From positions 2,227,001-2,291,000 of the forward strand of contig NZ_CP022957.1 in the NCBI RefSeq assembly GCF_002269385.1: 64,000 nucleotides of DNA, given 5' to 3'. The notes below the pieces were generated by a model. It worked only from the letters and a program-made list of their open reading frames with translations, was not told where the DNA came from and did no database searches. The DNA is from Maribacter cobaltidurans (GTDB lineage: Bacteria > Bacteroidota > Bacteroidia > Flavobacteriales > Flavobacteriaceae). How positions within the stretch are numbered: position 1 is the first letter of the stretch; each line of letters opens with the position of its first letter. This document shows positions 57,467-64,000 of the stretch, piece by piece. Both the position numbers and the translations under genes were made by a program.

Positions 57467-60409
57467 TTAAAAAGAATAGGTAAGGCCAATTCCAATTGTT
57501 CTACCTAATTTGTATGATCTAACAGTTTCTGTTCTAACAATTCTTTCTGGCGCATTTGGGCCTAACCTTTCATTAATATCATCGGAAAAGGCCCTAATTT
57601 CATTTCTGTTTTCAAGAACTCCTTGTGTTCTTTTAATTTCTGGGTTCAATAGGTTTTGCCCATTTAATGAAACTTGCCATTTCTCAGCAAATTCCTTACT
57701 GATTCTACCATTCAAAACCACAAAACCTTTCTCAACAATATTATCGTTATAAGAGTAGTCGTAGATATCAAATCCTTCAGGACTACCCAATACATAAATC
57801 TTGTCCGAAGCGTAATTAGCATTTAAAGAGGCAGTAAACGGGTTTTCAGATGAGGTTTTTAAATTTAGGTTGGTATTTAAAATAAAATCAGAAGCACCCT
57901 CTAAACCGGTTGAATTGTTGGTGCCGAATTTGAAAAAATCTGTTGCACTCAAACCATCTTCCGTAGGAACAAATTTTAAATCTTGTTCATGATGCATAAC
58001 GGTAGCGTTTAATACCAAGCTTAAATCAATTCCAGAATACACATCATTTGGCTCGTCGTAATAAGGTTTTAATAGGTTTAACTTACTTTCCAATTCCAAT
58101 CCAAGAACTTCAGCTTTTTCTCCAGTGTTTTCGAATGTCCAAATACTCTCACCACCTCTCTGAACAGTTCTGTTAATAGGATCTTTAATGTCTTTGTAAA
58201 AAACAGCCAAAGAGATTAACTGGTCATTAGAGGGAAAGAATTCCCATTTAATATCAAAGTTGTTGGTAAAAGATGCTGTTAAATTATCAGCATTACCCGT
58301 AACTTCTTGTCCAGAAGGTGCAACATATCTAAAAGGGGCAATTTCTTTAAATTCTGGAAGCGTTATTGTTCTACTCGCGGCAAAACGTAAAGCATGCTTG
58401 TCATTAAGTGTGTACTTTAGGTTTAAACTTGGATAGAAATTCTGATATTTTTGATTAGTTTCACCCACTAAACGCGTACCACTACCACCAACATCATAGA
58501 TAACATTGATGTCATCTTTTTGAGCTCTTAGTCCGGCATTTACATTTAGCTTGTTAAGTGCTACATTAAAATCAACATAAGCCGCTTGAGAAGTAAATTC
58601 GCCTGTGTAAATGTCCTGAGGAACTCCATTTTCGTTAAGACTTAATCTACGAACTTCAATTGAACCATTTCCAAAATTTTGAGTTGAAATAATAGAATTT
58701 AAATCGTCCAAACTTGAAGAGCGTGTACTAAACCTATCAACATCAGAGGACTCAACTACGCCAACAAATTCCGAACTAAAATCTCTTTCCTTATTTCGGT
58801 AGAAAACTCCTAACTCTATATCAAAAGCCTTGTTGGTATCTTCTTCCTTTATGATGTGCAGGACATCATTAATATAGCCGTTGTATTCATTATCTTCAAT
58901 AAGTTGAGCTGCTTTTCTTTGGTTAAAACCACCTTGTGAGTTGAGAGCTACGGAGCTTTCAGGAGTGGTGTCAAAAAACACTTGATTACGAATACGGTTG
59001 GGTTCGTCAGCATTTAATAAATTATAACCAAAAGCCCAATTTAACTGGTTCTTTTCAGATAATTTGTGTTCGCCTAATAACTGACTTACTAAAAGGTTGG
59101 TTTGTTTTGTATTTTGGTCTCTTACGAACTCCAAGGGAATACCAAAACTGCTAAAGGCACCGGTATCATCACTTACCTGTGCTTCACCATTTCTTCCGAA
59201 TTCAACTACATCGTCATTTAGTGTACTCAAATACGTGGTAGTGGATTTTAATTTGTTTTTATCGTTAATAAACCATGTTAGGTCCAAAAGTGCCGTATTG
59301 TTTATTTCTGATTGAAAAGTAGTATAATCAGATGCGCCAACTTGAACAAAACCGTATTCCAAAATTTGATAAATACCCTCATTGTAACGGTAACTTTCAT
59401 CATGAGCTCCTGTAAGTACAAAAGAAAGTTTTCCATCAAAAAACTTTTTTCCAAGGGTAAGGTTTACACCATAATTGTATGGATTGCTTTTGATAGAAGG
59501 ATCCCAGGATTGTTCAGTAAGTTGCTGAACGAGATTGCTGTTAGCGTCGTAAAACCCAAACGTGGTTTCATCTGCAAGGTTTGGGCTTATTTTAAAGTTA
59601 TCTTTAGCACCGTCCTCATTAATAGAGGAGTTTACACCTCCAGAAATCCCAATGCTAAGTTCAGAACTTCCAATTAATTCTCTTGACGTAATGTTTATGT
59701 TACCCGAAGCCTGATCAGCAGATGTTCTAGCTGAATATGTTTTGCTAATGCTTACGTTCTGGATAACTCTTGTGGGAAATAAACCTAAATTAATATTCTT
59801 TTTGTCAACATTGTCAGACGGAATGGGCAGGCCATTTAAGGTTGTGGATAAATATCGATCACCAAGCCCACGAACAAAAATATCTCCAGAAGCCTCGCTT
59901 TCAGAAACACCAGAAATTTTGGTTGTAGCTGTTTTTGCGTCAGATATACCTAAATCACCCAACTCTTTAGCGCCAATACTTTCTACTACGGTAACTGCGT
60001 TTTTCTGATCTAGTAGTAGAGCTACCTCAGAATCTTTTCTAGCTACCGTAACTACAGTTACCTCATCCAAAGAAACTCCTTCAGAAGCACTCATGGGTAC
60101 GTTGACTGTGGTCACTTTACCGGCCTCAACCGTAATGTTGGGCAACTCCAAGGTCTCATATCCCAAATAACTGAATACCACCGTGTAGTTTCCTGGTTCT
60201 AAACCTGAAATTTCATAAAGGCCGTCAAAATCAGAGGTTGTACCCTTGGTGGTTCCTTTAATTAAAACATTAGCAAAAGCTAACGGTTCATCATTTGCCT
60301 CCTTGTCAGTTAGTATTCCAGCAATACTTCCAGTTTCTTGGGAATAAGAAATATAAAATCCAAAAACTGTAAAAAATACAATCAATTTTCTCATTAAAGT
60401 GTTCTTCAT
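57467..60409 (-). CDS. TonB-dependent receptor with carboxypeptidase-like N-terminal domain
   Basis: 980 residues from the ATG at 60409 (MKNTLMRKLIVFF signal). After the signal comes a CarboxypepD_reg-like domain (GSIAGILTDKEANDEPLAFANVLIKGTTKGTTSDFDG split across 25-65), a plug domain with ISGVSESEASGDIFVRGLGDRYL, and a beta barrel ending in the aromatic SF (IGIGLTYSF). No SusD homologue follows; instead the repeat lipoprotein gene is next, suggesting the two form a surface uptake or binding pair. A PhoB/PhoR-like pair is divergent, so phosphate-limitation control is possible. Substrate unknown. Confidence 0.92.
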   Translation of the reverse strand: MKNTLMRKLIVFFTVFGFYISYSQETGSIAGILTDKEANDEPLAFANVLIKGTTKGTTSDFDGLYEISGLEPGNYTVVFSYLGYETLELPNITVEAGKVTTVNVPMSASEGVSLDEVTVVTVARKDSEVALLLDQKNAVTVVESIGAKELGDLGISDAKTATTKISGVSESEASGDIFVRGLGDRYLSTTLNGLPIPSDNVDKKNINLGLFPTRVIQNVSISKTYSARTSADQASGNINITSRELIGSSELSIGISGGVNSSINEDGAKDNFKISPNLADETTFGFYDANSNLVQQLTEQSWDPSIKSNPYNYGVNLTLGKKFFDGKLSFVLTGAHDESYRYNEGIYQILEYGFVQVGASDYTTFQSEINNTALLDLTWFINDKNKLKSTTTYLSTLNDDVVEFGRNGEAQVSDDTGAFSSFGIPLEFVRDQNTKQTNLLVSQLLGEHKLSEKNQLNWAFGYNLLNADEPNRIRNQVFFDTTPESSVALNSQGGFNQRKAAQLIEDNEYNGYINDVLHIIKEEDTNKAFDIELGVFYRNKERDFSSEFVGVVESSDVDRFSTRSSSLDDLNSIISTQNFGNGSIEVRRLSLNENGVPQDIYTGEFTSQAAYVDFNVALNKLNVNAGLRAQKDDINVIYDVGGSGTRLVGETNQKYQNFYPSLNLKYTLNDKHALRFAASRTITLPEFKEIAPFRYVAPSGQEVTGNADNLTASFTNNFDIKWEFFPSNDQLISLAVFYKDIKDPINRTVQRGGESIWTFENTGEKAEVLGLELESKLNLLKPYYDEPNDVYSGIDLSLVLNATVMHHEQDLKFVPTEDGLSATDFFKFGTNNSTGLEGASDFILNTNLNLKTSSENPFTASLNANYASDKIYVLGSPEGFDIYDYSYNDNIVEKGFVVLNGRISKEFAEKWQVSLNGQNLLNPEIKRTQGVLENRNEIRAFSDDINERLGPNAPERIVRTETVRSYKLGRTIGIGLTYSF

Positions 60410-60446
60410 TATCAGCCGCAAAGAACGCTAGGGGTTGTAAATGTCG

Positions 60447-60486
60447 GGTTACCCCCATGTTAAATATGGATTGCAAAAAGGTTACC
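60447..60486. promoter_or_regulatory. Pair of GGTTACC sites in the divergent promoter region
   Basis: GGTTACC occurs at 60447-60453 and 60480-60486, 33 bp apart, on the same helical face, between the receptor gene and the two-component genes. TTTTGACA also occurs twice (60520-60527, 60546-60553). Either pair could be the binding site of the divergently encoded regulator; not proven. Confidence 0.35.
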
Positions 60487-60654
60487 TAAACGTTACTACA
60501 TTAAATCAATGTTAAGCGATTTTGACATAAGGGTATTATCTGTACTTTTGACAAATTAACTAGTCCAAAAATTTCAATCAGCATTGCTAGAAATATATGG
60601 TTGAATACTGGGTTAGTTGCAACGGACCGTATAAAACCAAACAAAGACACACGG

Positions 60655-61341
60655 ATGAAAAAAAAGGATATTACCATACTTTTGGTGGATGATGAACCGG
60701 ATATTCTGGAAATTTTAAGTTACAACCTTTCTTCCGAAGGCTACGAAATTATCACGGCCAAGAACGGTGCTGAGGGTGTTTCCAAAGCAAAAAAGAAGCA
60801 GCCAGATCTAATTATCCTAGATGTTATGATGCCAGAAATGGACGGTATCGAGGCCTGTGAGATTATGAGAAAAACCCCTGGTCTGGAAAATACGATCATT
60901 ACCTTTTTGACCGCAAGAGGGGAAGATTACTCCCAAGTGGCGGGATTTGATGCTGGAGCGGACGATTACATTACCAAGCCCATAAAGCCCAAGGTTTTGG
61001 TGAGTAAGGTAAACGCCTTGCTCAGGAGATTGTCCAAGGAAGAGGGAACCCAAGAAGATATTACCAAGGTTGGGGATATCATTATCAATAGGGAAGAATA
61101 TAAAATTATAAACCAAGGTGAAGAACTAGTACTTCCTCGAAAGGAATTTGAACTCTTGGCCCTTTTGACCTCAAAACCCAATAAAGTGTTCAAACGCGAG
61201 GTCATTTTGGATAAGGTATGGGGCAATGAAGTCGTTGTGGGCGGAAGGACCATCGACGTCCATATCCGAAAATTAAGGGAGAAAATAGGGGAAGATCATT
61301 TTAAGACCGTTAAGGGAGTGGGCTATAAGTTTGTATTGTAA
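60655..61341 (+). CDS. PhoB-like response regulator
   Basis: 228 residues from the ATG at 60655 (MKKKDITILLVDDEPDI); an upstream TTG frame was not used. Receiver domain with D12, D13, phosphoacceptor D56 (LIILDVMMPEMDG) and the conserved lysine in ITKPIKP; C-terminal OmpR/PhoB winged helix (LPRKEFELLALLTSKPNKVFKRE and VVGGRTIDVHIRKLREKIG). It overlaps the kinase start by 1 nt (TAATG), so the two are cognate. It lies divergent to a TonB receptor, a plausible target. Confidence 0.94.
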   Translation: MKKKDITILLVDDEPDILEILSYNLSSEGYEIITAKNGAEGVSKAKKKQPDLIILDVMMPEMDGIEACEIMRKTPGLENTIITFLTARGEDYSQVAGFDAGADDYITKPIKPKVLVSKVNALLRRLSKEEGTQEDITKVGDIIINREEYKIINQGEELVLPRKEFELLALLTSKPNKVFKREVILDKVWGNEVVVGGRTIDVHIRKLREKIGEDHFKTVKGVGYKFVL

Positions 61342-62408
61342 TGCCTATTCAAGCCAAAAAATCCTATAGGTTTGCCTTACGTTCTGCATTTTATATAGGT
61401 GTTATTTCCTTTTTTGTTTTTGGAGGCCTTCTTTGGTTTTTCAATATATTAAATTGGTTGCTTTTGGTCACTGCGACCCTTCTTGTTTTTGGCTTTTCAT
61501 TCTTGGCCCTTCAATTTAGGATCGAGCGTTTTATTTACCGTCGAATCAAGAAGATCTATGATGATGTGGAGCTCTTAGAGTCCACACCTCTAGCCACTAA
61601 TCCAGTAACTACGGATATGCGGACCTTGACCGCCGAAATTGAAAAATTTGCCAAGGATAAGAAAATTGAAATCGATACCCTAAAAATTAGGGAGGCGTAC
61701 CGAAAGGATTTCTTGGGAAACGTTTCCCATGAGCTAAAAACCCCATTGTTCACGGCACAAGGTTATTTGGAAACATTATTGGATGGGGCCATTGACGACA
61801 AAAATATCAGAAAAAAATATCTGTCAAGGGCGAACAAGGCGGTGGAAAGGCTCATTTATATTGTTAGGGACCTGGATTTGATCACCAAACTGGAAGTGGG
61901 GGACCTAAGACTGGAAAAGGAAGATTTCAACATTGTCGAGCTTATTCAGAATGTATTTGACCTGCTGGAAATGAAGGCCAATAAGAAGAAAATTGTCCTC
62001 ACCTTCGACATGGCGTACCCAAACCCGATTATGGTATATGCCGATAAGGAAAAGATACAACAAGTGCTCACCAACCTTTTGGTAAACTCCATTAAATATG
62101 GCAATGAAAACGGGACTACTGAGGTGAGTGTTGAAAACCTTGTGAAGAATAAGGTAATCGTAAGGGTAACGGACAATGGTGAAGGAATTCCTGCCAACCA
62201 TATTCCAAGATTGTTTGAGCGTTTCTACAGGGTCGATCAAAGTGGTAGTAGGCGCGAAGGAGGCAGTGGTTTGGGATTGGCTATTGTTAAACACGTCATC
62301 GAGGCACATGGGGAAAAAATCTACGTTGAGAGTTCAGAGGATGTAGGTTCCGAGTTTTCTTTCACCCTAGAGAAAACCAAATCGGAAAATAGGAAAGCCA
62401 AAAAATAA
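61341..62408 (+). CDS. PhoR-like sensor histidine kinase
   Basis: 355 residues. Two transmembrane helices at about 14-34 and 38-57 are nearly adjacent, so there is no periplasmic sensor domain, as in PhoR-type kinases that sense through membrane partners. HisKA box NVSHELKTPLFTAQGY with H130; HATPase motifs NLLVNSIKYG, DNGEGIP and GGSGLGLAIVKHV. Translationally coupled to the response regulator. Phosphate is a guess from family resemblance; phosphate transport genes are not in the window. Confidence 0.94.
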   Translation: MPIQAKKSYRFALRSAFYIGVISFFVFGGLLWFFNILNWLLLVTATLLVFGFSFLALQFRIERFIYRRIKKIYDDVELLESTPLATNPVTTDMRTLTAEIEKFAKDKKIEIDTLKIREAYRKDFLGNVSHELKTPLFTAQGYLETLLDGAIDDKNIRKKYLSRANKAVERLIYIVRDLDLITKLEVGDLRLEKEDFNIVELIQNVFDLLEMKANKKKIVLTFDMAYPNPIMVYADKEKIQQVLTNLLVNSIKYGNENGTTEVSVENLVKNKVIVRVTDNGEGIPANHIPRLFERFYRVDQSGSRREGGSGLGLAIVKHVIEAHGEKIYVESSEDVGSEFSFTLEKTKSENRKAKK

Positions 62409-62427
62409 AGACCCGTATCAATTTTCT

Positions 62428-62435
62428 TAGCTTTG
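62428..62435 (+). promoter_or_regulatory. Probable -7 promoter box of trmB
   Basis: TAGCTTTG matches TAnnTTTG and ends 19 nt before the GTG start at 62455. Confidence 0.5.
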
Positions 62436-62454
62436 CGTTCTTATAGGAAATATT

Positions 62455-63123
62455 GTGGGCAGCAAGAACAAGCTAAAAAGATTTAAGGAAAATGAGACCT
62501 TTCCCAATGTAATTCAGCCGACTCGGGAAGAGGTAGTGGATGGTTTTTCACTTCAAGGAAACTGGAGTGACCATTTTAAAAATGACAACCCAATTGTTTT
62601 GGAACTTGGCTGTGGAAAAGGAGAATACACCGTTGGGTTGGCAAAAAAATATCCTGATAAAAATTTTATAGGAATTGATATTAAGGGGGCAAGATTTTGG
62701 CGTGGTGCTAAAACGGCTTTGGAGGATGGTTTGCCCAATGTGGCTTTTTTAAGAACTCAGATTGAATTGGTGGATTTGTTATTTGGTAAAAATGAGGTCT
62801 CAGAAATCTGGATTACCTTTCCGGATCCTCAAATAAAATATAAACGCACCAAGCACCGAATGACCAATACCGCTTTTTTGGAAAAATATAGGCAAATTCT
62901 GGTACCGAATGGACTAATGCATCTTAAGACCGATAGTGAATTCATGCATGGTTATACACTTGGGCTGTTACATGGCCTGGGATTAGAAGTCGTCTACGCC
63001 AATCATGATGTTTACAAAAATGAAGGTAGTCCTAAGGATGTTTTGGAAATACAAACATTCTATGAAAATCAGTATCTTGAGAAAGGGAAACCAATAACCT
63101 ATATACAGTTTAGGATACACTAA
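62455..63123 (+). CDS. trmB: tRNA (guanine-N7-)-methyltransferase
   Basis: 222 residues with a GTG start (MGSKNKLKRFKENETF), the start pattern I recall for flavobacterial TrmB. The SAM-binding fold has VLELGCGKGEYTVGLAKKYP and NFIGIDIKGARFWRG; the TrmB-specific EIWITFPDPQIKYKRTKHRM motif contains the catalytic aspartate region. It methylates G46 in the variable loop of tRNAs. Likely co-transcribed with the LysE-type gene (4 nt gap). Confidence 0.96.
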   Translation: MGSKNKLKRFKENETFPNVIQPTREEVVDGFSLQGNWSDHFKNDNPIVLELGCGKGEYTVGLAKKYPDKNFIGIDIKGARFWRGAKTALEDGLPNVAFLRTQIELVDLLFGKNEVSEIWITFPDPQIKYKRTKHRMTNTAFLEKYRQILVPNGLMHLKTDSEFMHGYTLGLLHGLGLEVVYANHDVYKNEGSPKDVLEIQTFYENQYLEKGKPITYIQFRIH

Positions 63124-63127
63124 GCGC

Positions 63128-63757
63128 ATGCAACATTTGCTCATTCTTTTCTTCGCAACATTTTCAGCGGCGTTTATGGCCACTGTACCTCCTGGATTAC
63201 TGAACTTGAATGCAGCAAAGACCAGTGTGGAGAAAAATAAGCTCAATGGAATTATCTTTAGTTTGGGTGTGTCCACCGTCATCATGCTCCAGGCAACCAT
63301 AGCTGTTTTTATCTCAAAGTTTCTGGATAGAAACCAGGAGGTTGTTTCAACTTTACTTGAGCTGGCCATAGTCGTTTTTGCAGGGTTGGCCATTTATTTT
63401 TTTATTGCCGCTAAACGAAATAAAAAGAAAAAAATAAAAGCGCTAAAAATCAGTAAAAGAAATAGTTATTTTAAGGGAATGTTCCTAGCTACACTGAATT
63501 TTTTGACCATCCCTTACTACAGCGGTTTGAATATTATGTGGAATGCTTCTGGATGGATCAAGTTTATGTTCTTGGACATTGCCATTTTTGTACTTGCTGC
63601 AGGTTTGGGCACTTTTTCTGTACTTTACCTGTATGTTTTTTACTTTGATAAATTGGAGCATAAAACGAATAAATTTGAAAGGAACGCGAATTATATTCTT
63701 TCCTTTCTCATGGTAATTCTTCTTATTATAACCGTTGCTCGAGTCATAAATCGCTAA
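63128..63757 (+). CDS. LysE-family transporter
   Basis: 209 residues with about six transmembrane helices. The N-terminal AAFMATVPPGLLNLNAAKTSVEKNKLNG follows the LysE/RhtB pattern (PGP-like turn, here PPG), with a second conserved region FLTIPYYSGLNIMW. The family exports amino acids or small cations; the substrate here is unknown. It sits between trmB and the alkyltransferase-like gene, likely in one transcript. Confidence 0.88.
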   Translation: MQHLLILFFATFSAAFMATVPPGLLNLNAAKTSVEKNKLNGIIFSLGVSTVIMLQATIAVFISKFLDRNQEVVSTLLELAIVVFAGLAIYFFIAAKRNKKKKIKALKISKRNSYFKGMFLATLNFLTIPYYSGLNIMWNASGWIKFMFLDIAIFVLAAGLGTFSVLYLYVFYFDKLEHKTNKFERNANYILSFLMVILLIITVARVINR

Positions 63758-63758
63758 T

Positions 63759-64000
63759 ATGGAGGATAACCGGAACTTTTTTGAAAAGGTATATGAGGTG
63801 GCCAGACAAATACCTTACGGTAGGGTAACATCCTATGGAGCTATCGCTAAATATTTGGGAGCGGCCAGAAGTGCAAGAATGGTAGGATGGGCTATGAACG
63901 GTGCTGGAAAAATGGAGGATGTTCCCGCGCATCGGGTGGTCAATAAAGCTGGACTTTTAACTGGGAAGCATCATTTTGAAGGCACTAACCTTATGCAGCA
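63759..64000 (+). CDS. Alkyltransferase-like (ATL) protein, 3' end outside the window
   Basis: 81 residues are visible from the ATG at 63759, 1 nt after the LysE gene. The sequence follows the O6-alkylguanine-DNA alkyltransferase DNA-binding fold: IPYGRVTSYGAIAKYLGAAR, the arginine finger region (ARMVGWAMNG) and the active-site loop DVPAHRVVNKAGLLTG. The reactive cysteine of PCHRV is alanine, which defines ATL proteins: they bind alkylated guanine and hand it to nucleotide excision repair instead of removing the alkyl group. This replacement is known in the family, so it is not a broken gene. Confidence 0.92.
   Translation, partial: MEDNRNFFEKVYEVARQIPYGRVTSYGAIAKYLGAARSARMVGWAMNGAGKMEDVPAHRVVNKAGLLTGKHHFEGTNLMQ

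Noticed and set aside
63921..63935. Inactivated O6-alkylguanine alkyltransferase (PCHRV changed to PAHRV)
   Set aside because: Alanine at this position is known in functional alkyltransferase-like proteins; the rest of the fold is conserved.

Overview
The window is chromosomal DNA from a member of the Bacteroidota, most likely a marine Flavobacteriaceae (a Maribacter/Zobellia-like genus is a guess, not a determination). Evidence: type IX secretion sorting domains (types A and B), two TonB-dependent receptors, lineage-typical families (DUF3098, DUF4271, DUF4296, DUF3127, DUF2490, DUF3857), weak Shine-Dalgarno sites, and several TAnnTTTG promoter boxes 20-27 nt upstream of start codons. Most of the sequence is ordinary, densely packed core genome. 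No rRNA, tRNA, CRISPR array or transposase was seen.

Layout. 1-3.0 kb: the tail of a sigma-54 activator, convergent with a hybrid histidine kinase. 3.5-5.9 kb: a TPP riboswitch in front of a TonB-dependent receptor, probably a thiamin importer. 6-12.6 kb: Rieske-like lipoprotein, greA, an AT-rich accessory HNH/SEC-C gene wedged between greA and a HIT gene, a histidine kinase, a DUF3127 protein and aat. 12.6-15 kb: a leftward cluster with tag and envelope proteins. 15.2-21.2 kb: a TetR - ABC - HlyD - TolC export operon whose ABC protein has a degenerate ATPase, followed by a YitT protein. 21.3-28 kb: small proteins, then a leftward TonB-like/truB/uppP/DUF3098/ftsX block and a type B sorted T9SS cargo. 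28-31.3 kb: an unusually long leuS with palindromic repeats translated in frame. 31.7-43.8 kb: alanine dehydrogenase, an Lrp regulator and a saccharopine-dehydrogenase-like enzyme; an SLC13 transporter with glycerate kinase; pckA; hemD, DUF4271 and GT39. 43.9-53.4 kb: glycosyltransferase, dihydroorotase, DUF4296, epimerase, tyrS, lipoproteins, a DUF3857 transglutaminase-like protein and a LuxE-like protein.

53.4-62.4 kb holds a surface locus: two tiny proteins that are almost only a T9SS sorting domain, a 1007-residue lipoprotein built of three 309-residue repeats with cores identical in protein sequence, a TonB-dependent receptor, and a divergent PhoB/PhoR-like two-component pair. The window ends with trmB, a LysE-type transporter and the start of an alkyltransferase-like gene.

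Best candidates for something undescribed: the HNH/SEC-C gene with its structured 3' element (7.4-9.4 kb), the repeat-bearing leuS, the degenerate-ATPase exporter with matching operator-like sites at both ends of its operon, and the repeat lipoprotein / sorting-domain-only locus.
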